From Pseudorhodobacter sp. (GTDB lineage Bacteria > Pseudomonadota > Alphaproteobacteria > Rhodobacterales > Rhodobacteraceae), in contig JAHEDL010000155.1 in the NCBI GenBank assembly GCA_024641255.1, positions 1 to 6,535 of the forward strand: a DNA stretch of 6,535 nucleotides. The letters are read 5' to 3'. The number at the start of each line of letters is the position of its first letter. Position 1 is the first letter of the stretch. Shown here piece after piece: positions 1 through 6,535 of the stretch. Made by a program: the position numbers and the translations under genes. Below the pieces are notes generated by a model. The model was not told the origin of the DNA, did not search any database, and worked only from the letters and a program-made list of their open reading frames with translations.

Positions 1-399
1 CAAACCAAGATACAGCGACATCAGGTCACCGGCCGAAACCATCACCATCATGCCAACCACAGCCAGCGCCACAAGGATCGGATATTCAAACCGGCCCATG
101 TCGTTGCGCACCATGTAGTCTTGCGCCATCACCAGCACGCCCGCCGCCGACAGCAGCACCGTCACCTTGGCAAAGCGCGCGAAAGCGTCATCGGTGAACA
201 TGCCGCCAAACGCCACGTTGGTGCCATCGCCGGCGACGCCGATCCAAACGGCCAGCGCCACAAATAACCCCGCCGTGGCCCACGTCACCACCCCGGTCAG
301 CGCATCCTTACCCGCGTAAACAGTGAACAGCAGCGCACCCAAAGCGTAGAGTGACAGGATCACCTCGGGCAGAACGATATGAAAATCAGTCGCGTTCAT
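1..399 (-). CDS. nuoN: NADH-quinone oxidoreductase subunit N (NuoN), 5' part, truncated by window edge
   Basis: This is the N-terminal 133 residues of an antiporter-like membrane subunit of complex I, one of the three Mrp-type proton-pumping subunits in the cytoplasmic membrane arm. The translation starts MNATDFHIVLPEVIL and runs without a stop to the window edge, ending in the characteristic GDLMSLYLGL segment that precedes the conserved TM5 glutamate; that glutamate would be the next codon, outside the window. Hydrophobic stretches at about residues 8-28, 38-56, 78-93 and 106-131 fit the first TM helices of NuoN. The ATG lies 12 nt after the nuoM stop with an AAGGA ribosome binding site 8 nt upstream, which supports this start. 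As last of the 14 subunit genes in the usual order it follows nuoM. The call rests on position, the GDLMSLYLGL block and the N-terminal sequence; the rest of the protein is not visible. Confidence 0.95.
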   Translation of the reverse strand, partial: MNATDFHIVLPEVILSLYALGALLFTVYAGKDALTGVVTWATAGLFVALAVWIGVAGDGTNVAFGGMFTDDAFARFAKVTVLLSAAGVLVMAQDYMVRNDMGRFEYPILVALAVVGMMVMVSAGDLMSLYLGL

Positions 400-407
400 C
401 TTTGGCG

Positions 408-412
408 TCCTT
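408..412 (-). promoter_or_regulatory. Ribosome binding site of nuoN
   Basis: On the minus strand AAGGA lies 8 nt before the nuoN ATG and begins within the nuoM stop codon (TAAAGGA). Termination on nuoM therefore places ribosomes directly on the nuoN start region, suggesting coupled translation of the two antiporter-like subunits. Confidence 0.7.
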
Positions 413-1935
413 TAGTTCGTGGCAACGGCAGCAACTGCCGCGCTGTAATCTGCAACAAGCTGGCCCACCGAAGGCCCGATGATGTCGGTCACCAGCGAAG
501 GATACACCCCCAGCAGCAGCGTCATCACGATCAGCGGCGCAAAGATCGCCCGCTCGCGGCGGCTCATGTCCTGAATGGTTTTCAGCGACTCTTTCACCAG
601 CGCGCCAAAGGCCACCCGACGATACAGGTAAAGCCCGTAAGCCGCCGAGAAAATCACACCCGTGGTCGCCACAGCCGCAACCCAAGTATCAACTTGGAAT
701 ATCCCGGCCAGAACAAGGAATTCACCCACAAAGCCACTGGTGCCCGGCAGACCGACGTTGGCCATCGTGAAGAACATGAACACCAAGGCATAGGCCGGCA
801 TCCGGTTCACCAGACCACCATAAGCGTCGATGTCGCGGGTATGCATCCGATCGTAAATCACGCCAACGCACAGGAACATCGCGCCAGAGATGAAGCCGTG
901 GCTGATCATCTGGAACATCGCGCCATCAATACCCTGCTGATTGGCGGCAAAAATCCCCAGCGTCACGTAACCCATGTGGGCCACCGACGAATAGGCGATC
1001 AGCTTTTTCATGTCTTCTTGCGCCAGCGCCACCAGCGAGGTGTAAACGATCGCAATCGCCGACATCCAGAACACCAGCCCCGACATCACCTCTGCCCCCA
1101 CCGGGAACATCGGCAAGCTGAAGCGCAAGAAGCCATAGCCGCCCATCTTCAGCAAAATCGCAGCCAGAACCACCGAACCGGCGGTCGGGGCCTGCACGTG
1201 CGCATCCGGCAACCAAGTATGAACCGGCCACATCGGCATCTTCACCGCAAACGAGGCAAAGAACGCCAGGAACAGCAGCGTCTGCAGACCGCCGGTCACC
1301 GTCATGCCCAGCACAACCATCGGATCCGACGAAAAGTTGAACGCCATCAGCGTCGGAATGTCAGTGGTGCCTGCCGCCATATACATGGCGATCATCGCAA
1401 CCAGCATCAGCACCGACCCAAGAAAGGTATACAGGAAGAACTTGAACGCGGCGTAAATCCGGTTCTGCCCGCCCCAGATACCAATGATCAGGAACATCGG
1501 GATCAGACCTGCTTCGAAGAACAGGTAGAACAGCACCAGATCCAGCGCCAAGAACACGCCCAGCATCAGCGTTTCCAGCAGCAGGAAGGCAATCATGTAT
1601 TCCTTGACCCGCTCGGACACACCCCAGCACGACAGGATGGTGATCGGCATCAGGAACGTGGTCAGCATCACGAACAAGATCGAAATGCCGTCAACGCCAA
1701 GCTTGTATTTCAGCCCGACGATCCAGTTGCCCTCTTCGACAAACTGAAAGCCGGTGTTGCTGGCATCAAAGCCCTTCAACAGCACAAGCGATACCAGGAA
1801 GGTCGCCGTGGTGGCGATCAGCGCCAACCACTTGGCGTTACGCGCCACAGCCTCGCCCTGCCCGCGCAGAAACAGCGCCAAGACGGCGGCAGCCACTGCC
1901 GGCAGGAAGGTGATGATGGAAAGAAGGTAAGTCAT
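412..1935 (-). CDS. nuoM: NADH-quinone oxidoreductase subunit M (NuoM)
   Basis: A 507-residue polytopic membrane protein, the NuoM/ND4 proton-pumping subunit of complex I, close to the roughly 500 residues usual for the family. It starts [16 protein letters not shown], and almost the whole length is hydrophobic helices, consistent with about 14 TM segments. Conserved functional positions are visible: Glu141 in the TM5 motif [18 protein letters not shown] (E. coli Glu144), Lys232 in TM7 ([21 protein letters not shown]. coli Lys234), Lys263 in LLKMGGYG, and Glu405 in TM12 (GFVGEF). These Glu/Lys residues form the half-channel charge chain of the antiporter-like subunits. The gene follows nuoL by 4 nt and precedes nuoN by 12 nt. 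Its ribosome binding site is weak: a GTGGGG about 10 nt upstream inside the nuoL end. No frameshift or missing key residue was seen. Identity is secure; pumping function is inferred from the family. Confidence 0.98.
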   Translation of the reverse strand: MTYLLSIITFLPAVAAAVLALFLRGQGEAVARNAKWLALIATTATFLVSLVLLKGFDASNTGFQFVEEGNWIVGLKYKLGVDGISILFVMLTTFLMPITILSCWGVSERVKEYMIAFLLLETLMLGVFLALDLVLFYLFFEAGLIPMFLIIGIWGGQNRIYAAFKFFLYTFLGSVLMLVAMIAMYMAAGTTDIPTLMAFNFSSDPMVVLGMTVTGGLQTLLFLAFFASFAVKMPMWPVHTWLPDAHVQAPTAGSVVLAAILLKMGGYGFLRFSLPMFPVGAEVMSGLVFWMSAIAIVYTSLVALAQEDMKKLIAYSSVAHMGYVTLGIFAANQQGIDGAMFQMISHGFISGAMFLCVGVIYDRMHTRDIDAYGGLVNRMPAYALVFMFFTMANVGLPGTSGFVGEFLVLAGIFQVDTWVAAVATTGVIFSAAYGLYLYRRVAFGALVKESLKTIQDMSRRERAIFAPLIVMTLLLGVYPSLVTDIIGPSVGQLVADYSAAVAAVATN

Positions 1936-1939
1936 GGTC

Positions 1940-4072
1940 TTAGTGCCCCACCGTAAGCGTCATCCAGGTGAGCAGGGCAGCAATCCCCAGCACCATCGCG
2001 AAGGCGTATGTAAAGACGTAGCCGGATTGCCACCGACCAGCGAGTTTGGTGAAGAACGGCACGATGCCCAAGGCCACGCCATTCAGCGACCCGTCGATCA
2101 CATCGCCGTCGCCCCGCTTCCACAAGAAGCGGCCCAGCCACAGCGCGCTGCGCACGAAGATCACGTCATAAAGCTCGTCGAAGTACCATTTGTTCAGCAA
2201 GAACAGGTACAGCGGACGCTGCTGTGCCGCCAGCTTGCCCGGCAGCTCCGGGCTGCGGATGTAGAATTTCCACGCCAGCAAGAAGCCAAGCACCATTGCG
2301 ACGAAGGGCGACACTTTCACCCATTCCGGCGCTTCGTGGGCATGGTGGATGACATGGTTGTCAGCCCCCAGATAGATCGCACCTTTCGGGGCTGCATGGG
2401 CTTCGCTAGCGGCGGCGTCCGGGGCTGCAGCCTCGGTTGCCACAACGGTTTCCGTCGCAGCCGCTTCGGTACTTGCCGCAGGGGCCGCCTCGGTCGCCGC
2501 AGCCGCTTCGGTCGCAGCACCCTCTTCCGCCAGCGCTTCTTCATGCGCCGGTTCCATCCCGAACCAAGCGCGCATTTTGGCTTCGTCACCAAAGAAGCTG
2601 TTGTACCAGATCATCCCGGCCGCAACCGCACCCACAGCCAACACGCCCAGCGGGATCAGCATCACTGCCGGGCTTTCATGGGCATGGTCATGCGCATGAT
2701 GGTCGCCACGCGGCTTGCCATAGAAGGTCATGAACATCAGGCGCCACGAATAGAAAGAGGTCATGAACGCCGCGATCACCAACAAGGTATAAGCATAGTT
2801 CGACCCGACCCACGCGCTTTCAATCACCGCGTCTTTCGACAAGAAGCCTGCAAAGCCGATGTTGGTCAACGGAATGCCAACACCCGTGATCGCCAAGGTG
2901 CCGATCATCATCATCGCAAAGGTAAACGGGATTTTCTTGCGAAGCCCGCCATAGTTGCGCATGTCTTGTTCGTGGTGCATCGCATGGATCACCGAACCCG
3001 CGCCAAGGAACAGCATGGCCTTGAAGAACGCGTGCGTGAACAGGTGGAACATCGCCACCGGGTAAACGCCAACGCCAGCCGCCACAAACATGTAGCCCAG
3101 TTGCGAACAGGTCGAATAGGCGATCACGCGCTTGATGTCGTTCTGCACCAGACCAACCGTCGCCGCAAAGAACGCGGTGGTGGCACCGATCACGACGATC
3201 AGGCTTTTTGCATCCGGCGCATATTCGTAAAGCGGCGACATCCGGCACACCAGAAACACGCCCGCCGTCACCATGGTTGCCGCGTGGATCAGCGCCGAAA
3301 CCGGGGTCGGGCCTTCCATCGCGTCCGGCAGCCAGGTGTGCAAGAACAACTGTGCCGACTTACCGCAGGCACCGATGAACAGCAGCACGCCAATCAGCGT
3401 CGCCGCATTCCAATCTGCCCACAAGAAGTGCAACTGCGTTTCCGCAAGCTTCGGTGCAGCCGCGAACACGTCATCAAACTTGATGCTGTCGGTCAGGTAG
3501 AACAGACCAAAGATCCCCAGCGCAAAGCCAAAGTCGCCAACGCGGTTGACCACAAACGCCTTCATCGCCGCCGCATTGGCCGACGGCTTGCGATAGTAGA
3601 AGCCAATCAGCAAATACGACGCAACGCCCACGCCTTCCCAGCCGAAGAACATCTGCACAAGGTTGTCAGACGTGATCAGCGCCAGCATCGCAAAGGTGAA
3701 GAACGACAGATAGGCAAAGAAGCGCGGCCGATAGCTTTCGCCATGCGCCCAGTTGTCGTCATGCGCCATGTAGCCCTGCGAATACAGGTGCACCAGCGCC
3801 GAGACAGAGTTCACCACCACCAGCATGATCGCCGACATCCGGTCCAACCGGATGCCCCATTCGGTCGACAGTGCGCCCGATTCAATAAAGCGCAACACGG
3901 TGATGTGTTGGGTTTCCGGCCCGATGGTCAGGAAGATGTTCCACGACAGCGCCGCGGCCACAAACAGCAACAGCGTCGCCAGCCAGGTTGCCGCTTTCTC
4001 TCCCATCAACCGCCAGCCAAAGCCGCAGAGGATGGACCCGATCAGGGGTGCGAAAAGGATGATCGTTGCCAT
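1940..4072 (-). CDS. nuoL: NADH-quinone oxidoreductase subunit L (NuoL), long alphaproteobacterial form
   Basis: A 710-residue membrane protein, the distal antiporter-like proton-pumping subunit of complex I (NuoL/ND5). Key residues are present: Glu146 in [17 protein letters not shown], Asp180 in NRVGDFGF, Lys238 in [19 protein letters not shown], His263 in [12 protein letters not shown], Lys351 in [17 protein letters not shown] and Lys413 in [12 protein letters not shown]. The C-terminal part has the [10 protein letters not shown] segment typical of the long lateral helix and a last TM at about 684-706. It is about 100 residues longer than E. coli NuoL (613), mainly from an Ala/Glu/Thr-rich insertion at about 509-562 between the TM near 470-490 and the TM near 586-605. 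A His-rich loop ([12 protein letters not shown], 456-467) lies between two late TMs. The gene starts 4 nt after nuoK, with AAAGG 8 nt before the ATG inside the last nuoK codons. Lengths near 700 are, from memory, normal for Paracoccus and Rhodobacter. Confidence 0.98.
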   Translation of the reverse strand: MATIILFAPLIGSILCGFGWRLMGEKAATWLATLLLFVAAALSWNIFLTIGPETQHITVLRFIESGALSTEWGIRLDRMSAIMLVVVNSVSALVHLYSQGYMAHDDNWAHGESYRPRFFAYLSFFTFAMLALITSDNLVQMFFGWEGVGVASYLLIGFYYRKPSANAAAMKAFVVNRVGDFGFALGIFGLFYLTDSIKFDDVFAAAPKLAETQLHFLWADWNAATLIGVLLFIGACGKSAQLFLHTWLPDAMEGPTPVSALIHAATMVTAGVFLVCRMSPLYEYAPDAKSLIVVIGATTAFFAATVGLVQNDIKRVIAYSTCSQLGYMFVAAGVGVYPVAMFHLFTHAFFKAMLFLGAGSVIHAMHHEQDMRNYGGLRKKIPFTFAMMMIGTLAITGVGIPLTNIGFAGFLSKDAVIESAWVGSNYAYTLLVIAAFMTSFYSWRLMFMTFYGKPRGDHHAHDHAHESPAVMLIPLGVLAVGAVAAGMIWYNSFFGDEAKMRAWFGMEPAHEEALAEEGAATEAAAATEAAPAASTEAAATETVVATEAAAPDAAASEAHAAPKGAIYLGADNHVIHHAHEAPEWVKVSPFVAMVLGFLLAWKFYIRSPELPGKLAAQQRPLYLFLLNKWYFDELYDVIFVRSALWLGRFLWKRGDGDVIDGSLNGVALGIVPFFTKLAGRWQSGYVFTYAFAMVLGIAALLTWMTLTVGH
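2387..2548 (-). repeat. Ala/Glu/Thr-rich low-complexity segment in NuoL with in-frame direct repeats
   Basis: This stretch encodes NuoL residues about 509-562, dominated by Ala, Glu and Thr, with the tetrapeptide TEAA four times (from residues 521, 527, 535 and 546). At DNA level a perfect 15-bp repeat, cgcagccgcttcggt on the plus strand, occurs at 2456-2470 and 2498-2512, spaced 42 bp (14 codons, in frame); the 8-mer gcctcggt also recurs at 2430-2437 and 2487-2494. Net charge is acidic with no hydrophobic helix, so it should be a flexible loop. By the known NuoL topology the loop between these two TMs faces the periplasm (inference). It probably arose by slippage or short duplication and is likely to vary in length between relatives. 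Confidence 0.75.
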
Positions 4073-4076
4073 TCCC

Positions 4077-4436
<360 letters not shown>

Positions 4437-4445
4437 TCATTTCGT

Positions 4446-4469
4446 CGGGCGGGGCAAGGCCACCGCCCG
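4446..4469 (-). other. GC-rich RNA hairpin in the nuoJ-nuoK intergenic gap
   Basis: In the nuo mRNA, 7 nt after the nuoJ stop, a near-perfect inverted repeat can fold: CGGGCGG, a bulged U, GGC, a 3-nt loop, GCC, CCGCCCG. This gives ten G-C pairs with one bulge. No U-rich tract follows (the next bases are ACGAAATG), so it is not a classical intrinsic terminator. It sits in the only gap above 12 nt in this part of the operon. Possible roles are an mRNA stability or processing element, partial attenuation, or a barrier to ribosomes and exonucleases; these are inferences. The rest of the gap (4383-4476) holds only the nuoK ribosome binding site. Confidence 0.6.
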
Positions 4470-4476
4470 TAAACTC

Positions 4477-5091
4477 TCAAAGCCCCTGGCCCGGCTTCAC
4501 ATCGATCAGTTCCATCGCCTTGGCCGGGTCGCGCCACATCTGCGCCAGCACGTTCTGGCGCTTGACGTCTTTGCGGTGACGCAGGGTCAGCACAATCGCG
4601 CCGATCATCGCCACCAGCAACACAAGACCCGAAAGCTGGAACAGCAGCAGGTATTTGTCATAAATCAGAACACCCAGCGCGCGGGTGTTTTCCATCTGCG
4701 CCAGATCCGGCGTCACCGCCGCACGCAGCCCCATCGCGCCATCAGCCTGCACCCAGGCGCCCACGCCCAGCACCAGTTGCATGATGATGATCACGCCCAC
4801 CAAAAGGCCCAGCGGCATATAGCGCGCCATCTCGCCCTTCAGCTCGGTGAAATCGATGTCCAGCATCATCACCACGAACAAGAACAGCACCGCAACCGCG
4901 CCGACATAGACGATGATCAGCAGCATCGCGACAAACTCGGCGCCCAGCAGCACAAACAGCCCCGCCGACGACAGGAAGGTCAAGATCAGCCACAGCACCG
5001 AATGCACCGGGTTGCGCGACAATGTCACCAGCAACCCCGCAGCGACGGTAACGGTTGAAAAGGCATAGAAGGCCAGATCTGCAACGCTCAT
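4477..5091 (-). CDS. nuoJ: NADH-quinone oxidoreductase subunit J (NuoJ)
   Basis: A 204-residue integral membrane protein, the NuoJ/ND6 subunit linking the quinone module (NuoH) to the pumping modules through NuoK. Hydrophobic helices are visible at about residues 5-23, 31-49, 53-78, 92-114 and 148-170, matching the five TMs of the family. The third carries the diagnostic block [20 protein letters not shown] (57-76), the helix that in known structures contains a pi-bulge and moves during turnover. The soluble C-terminal tail (171-204) is polar. Length is slightly above the E. coli protein (184). The ATG overlaps the stop of the upstream CMD gene (ATGA, 4-nt overlap), and a strong GAGGAG lies 8 nt upstream. 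A 94-nt gap with a hairpin separates it from nuoK. Identity is secure. Confidence 0.97.
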   Translation of the reverse strand: MSVADLAFYAFSTVTVAAGLLVTLSRNPVHSVLWLILTFLSSAGLFVLLGAEFVAMLLIIVYVGAVAVLFLFVVMMLDIDFTELKGEMARYMPLGLLVGVIIIMQLVLGVGAWVQADGAMGLRAAVTPDLAQMENTRALGVLIYDKYLLLFQLSGLVLLVAMIGAIVLTLRHRKDVKRQNVLAQMWRDPAKAMELIDVKPGQGL

Positions 5092-5498
5092 GGCGCTTTC
5101 TCCTCGGTTTCGGCAAAGACGGACTGGGCGATTTCCAGCGCCTTCTGCATGGCGGGCAAGCCGCCGAACATAGACATTTGCCAGATCACTTCCGCGACCT
5201 CGCGTTTCGTGGCCCCGGCGGACAAAGCCTGCCGCACCGTCAGCTTGAACTGCTGTTCGGCCTGCGCGCCCAACACGGTCAGCGCCGCGATGGTCACCAA
5301 CAGCCGGGTGCGGGCATCAAGCCCTTCGGGGTTGAAGGTTTTGCCAAACCACGCCTCAAGCATCTCTTTCGGCATGGTCGGGAACAGCTTTTCAAAGCCC
5401 TTCACGTCCACGCCTTCCAACGCAGGTTTGAAAGCAGCGGCCATTTGCTGGCCCTGCTCCATCATCTGCTGGAAAATTTTGGCGAACGTGTCGGTCAT
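5088..5498 (-). CDS. Carboxymuconolactone decarboxylase (CMD) family protein within the nuo operon, function unknown
   Basis: A 136-residue soluble protein with no signal peptide or TM. Residues about 41-130 look like a CMD/AhpD-like helical domain: [19 protein letters not shown] (59-77) followed by [20 protein letters not shown] (88-107) and MSMFGGLPA (108-116), the usual order in this family. The first 40 residues are an extra Gln/Met-rich, probably amphipathic extension ([19 protein letters not shown]). The protein has no cysteine, so it cannot be an AhpD-type peroxidase, which needs a CxxC. Where PcaC-like decarboxylases usually have His in an L-H-x-R context, Thr is found (LTVR, 86-89), so ring-cleavage decarboxylase activity is also doubtful. 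It starts 9 nt after nuoI with no clear Shine-Dalgarno and overlaps nuoJ by 4 nt, so it is made together with complex I. Small unassigned frames interleaved in nuo clusters are known from Rhodobacter and Paracoccus. A role in assembly or quinone-site protection is only conjecture. Confidence 0.88.
   Translation of the reverse strand: MTDTFAKIFQQMMEQGQQMAAAFKPALEGVDVKGFEKLFPTMPKEMLEAWFGKTFNPEGLDARTRLLVTIAALTVLGAQAEQQFKLTVRQALSAGATKREVAEVIWQMSMFGGLPAMQKALEIAQSVFAETEEKAP
5100..5105 (-). promoter_or_regulatory. Ribosome binding site of nuoJ
   Basis: GAGGAG on the minus strand, 8 nt before the nuoJ ATG, lies inside the last codons of the CMD-family gene. With the ATGA overlap it indicates both direct initiation and coupling to translation of that gene. 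Confidence 0.75.
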
Positions 5499-5507
5499 CT
5501 GGATTGC

Positions 5508-6002
5508 TCAGCGATACGGGGCGTCAAGTTCAAGATTGCGGGCGATCTCGGCTTCCCAACGCGCGCCATTCTCCAACAACTTGTCTTTGTTGTAGAACAA
5601 CTCTTCGCGGGTTTCGGTCGAGAATTCGAAGTTCGGGCCTTCAACAATCGCATCCACCGGGCAGGCTTCTTGGCAGAACCCGCAATAGATGCACTTGGTC
5701 ATATCAATGTCATAGCGCGTGGTGCGGCGGCTGCCGTCTTCACGCGGTTCGGCATCAATGGTGATCGCCTGCGCCGGGCAAACCGCTTCGCACAGCTTGC
5801 AGGCAATGCAACGCTCTTCGCCATTTGGATACCGACGCAACGCATGTTCACCGCGGAAACGCGGGCTCAGCGGCCCCTTTTCATGCGGGTAGTTCAGCGT
5901 CGATTTCGGCGCGAAGAAGTATTTGAAGCCAAGGCCGAAGCCTTTCAGAAAGTCCACCAGCAAGAAGTACTTGGTGGCGCGGGTCCAGTCGATGTTAGCC
6001 AT
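5508..6002 (-). CDS. nuoI: NADH-quinone oxidoreductase subunit I (NuoI), 2[4Fe-4S] ferredoxin-type
   Basis: A 164-residue Fe-S protein of the connecting module, carrying clusters N6a and N6b that pass electrons to N2 near the quinone site. Two complete CxxCxxCxxxCP motifs are seen: Cys65, 68, 71 and 75 ([12 protein letters not shown]) and Cys104, 107, 110 and 114 ([12 protein letters not shown]). The N-terminal amphipathic segment ([20 protein letters not shown]) lies against the membrane in known structures, and the [18 protein letters not shown] segment before the first motif is typical of NuoI/TYKY. The start at 6002 ([13 protein letters not shown]) is chosen over an in-frame ATG at 6077: the latter would add 25 unrelated residues and overlap nuoH by 74 nt. 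The chosen ATG is 1 nt after the nuoH stop (TGATATG), with GGGGG about 5 nt upstream. Length matches Rhodobacter-type NuoI (about 163). Confidence 0.98.
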   Translation of the reverse strand: MANIDWTRATKYFLLVDFLKGFGLGFKYFFAPKSTLNYPHEKGPLSPRFRGEHALRRYPNGEERCIACKLCEAVCPAQAITIDAEPREDGSRRTTRYDIDMTKCIYCGFCQEACPVDAIVEGPNFEFSTETREELFYNKDKLLENGARWEAEIARNLELDAPYR

Positions 6003-6003
6003 A

Positions 6004-6535
6004 TCAGCCCCCAATCGTCCAGCGAGCCCAGAAGCCGCCGAGAACTGCGAATTTTGCAAGGAAAGATACCAGAACAACCCAACCCAAGCTTAGCGGCAGG
6101 AAGACTTTCCAGCCAATCCGCATCAGCTGGTCATAGCGGTAGCGCGGCACGATGGCCTTCACCATCGCGAAGAAGAAGAAGAACACCCACATCTTGGCGA
6201 CCATCCACCACCAGCCATCGGCAACGCCGGGAATGGGGCTCAGCCAGCCGCCGAAGAACAGCAGCGAAATCAACGCGCACATCAGGAAGATCGCGATGTA
6301 TTCGCCCGCCATGAACAGCAGATACGGGGTCGACGAATATTCCACCATAAAGCCCGCAACCAGTTCCGATTCCGCTTCGGGAAGGTCAAAGGGCGGACGG
6401 TTGGTTTCTGCCAAGGCAGAGATGAAGAACAAGAACACCATCGGGAAGTGCGGCAGCCAGTACCAGTTCAGCAGGCCATAGGCCCCTTTTTGCGCTTCGA
6501 CGATGTGCGAAAAGCTCATCGAACCGGTCGAAATG
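6004..6535 (-). CDS. nuoH: NADH-quinone oxidoreductase subunit H (NuoH), 3' part, truncated by window edge
   Basis: This is the C-terminal 176 residues or so of NuoH/ND1, the membrane subunit that with NuoB and NuoD forms the quinone-binding chamber; full-length proteins are about 325-350 residues. The reading frame is open to the window edge ([17 protein letters not shown]). The most conserved family block is intact: [20 protein letters not shown] followed by AGFMVEYSS, a loop with the acidic residues proposed to couple quinone reduction to proton pumping. Three hydrophobic helices follow ([20 protein letters not shown], the [20 protein letters not shown] region, and the C-terminal [20 protein letters not shown]). 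The tail [18 protein letters not shown] is also typical. The stop codon lies 1 nt before the nuoI start. An internal ATG at 6519 is not the true start. Confidence 0.97.
   Translation of the reverse strand, partial: ISTGSMSFSHIVEAQKGAYGLLNWYWLPHFPMVFLFFISALAETNRPPFDLPEAESELVAGFMVEYSSTPYLLFMAGEYIAIFLMCALISLLFFGGWLSPIPGVADGWWWMVAKMWVFFFFFAMVKAIVPRYRYDQLMRIGWKVFLPLSLGWVVLVSFLAKFAVLGGFWARWTIGG
6169..6183 (-). repeat. (TTC)5 trinucleotide run in nuoH encoding five phenylalanines
   Basis: On the coding strand five consecutive TTC codons encode Phe-Phe-Phe-Phe-Phe within a TM helix ([10 protein letters not shown]). On the plus strand this reads as five GAA units. Gain or loss of a unit would keep the frame. 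It is an uninterrupted microsatellite in an essential-looking membrane helix, probably only chance use of the preferred Phe codon. Confidence 0.7.

Noticed and set aside
4446..4476. Rho-independent terminator after nuoJ
   Set aside because: The stem is strong, but neither strand has a U-rich run after it, and the downstream genes nuoK to nuoN continue the same operon.
6003..6077. N-terminally extended nuoI start at 6077
   Set aside because: The extra 25 residues are an out-of-frame reading of the nuoH end; the family N-terminus matches the ATG at 6002, directly after the nuoH stop.

Overview
This window is the 3' half of a respiratory complex I (proton-pumping NADH:quinone oxidoreductase, nuo) operon. 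All genes lie on the minus strand, so transcription runs from position 6535 towards 1. In transcription order it holds nuoH (3' part only), nuoI, a small carboxymuconolactone-decarboxylase (CMD) family gene, nuoJ, nuoK, nuoL, nuoM and nuoN (5' part only). Both window edges cut through genes.

The host is most likely an alphaproteobacterium of the Rhodobacteraceae (Rhodobacter/Paracoccus/Roseobacter type). The grounds are high GC with few TTA, CTA and TCA codons, close agreement of the NuoH, NuoI, NuoK, NuoL and NuoM sequences with that group as I remember it, a NuoL of about 700 residues (E. coli NuoL has about 613), and a small accessory frame interleaved between nuoI and nuoJ. The genus cannot be fixed from the sequence alone.

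Region by region (right to left): 6535-6004 is NuoH, the membrane subunit that helps form the quinone chamber; 6002-5508 is NuoI, the two-[4Fe-4S] subunit that passes electrons towards the quinone site; 5498-5088 is the cysteine-free CMD-family protein; 5091-4477 is NuoJ; 4476-4383 is the only sizeable intergenic gap and contains a strong GC-rich hairpin; 4382-4077 is NuoK; 4072-1940 is NuoL; 1935-412 is NuoM; 399-1 is the start of NuoN. Apart from the nuoJ-nuoK gap, junctions are between a 4-nt overlap and 12 nt apart, typical of a translationally coupled polycistronic mRNA. No internal promoter or classical terminator was recognised.

Together NuoH/J/K/L/M/N form the membrane arm: L, M and N are the antiporter-like proton-pumping subunits, J and K connect them to H, and H and I link the arm to the quinone site and the Fe-S chain. 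Key charged residues expected for pumping (Glu in TM5, Lys in TM7, Lys or Glu in TM12, the two NuoK glutamates) and all eight NuoI cluster cysteines are present, so the complex looks functional. I found no previously undescribed system. The most interesting points are the CMD-family gene locked into the operon, the nuoJ-nuoK hairpin, and a low-complexity Ala/Glu/Thr insertion with short in-frame DNA repeats in NuoL.
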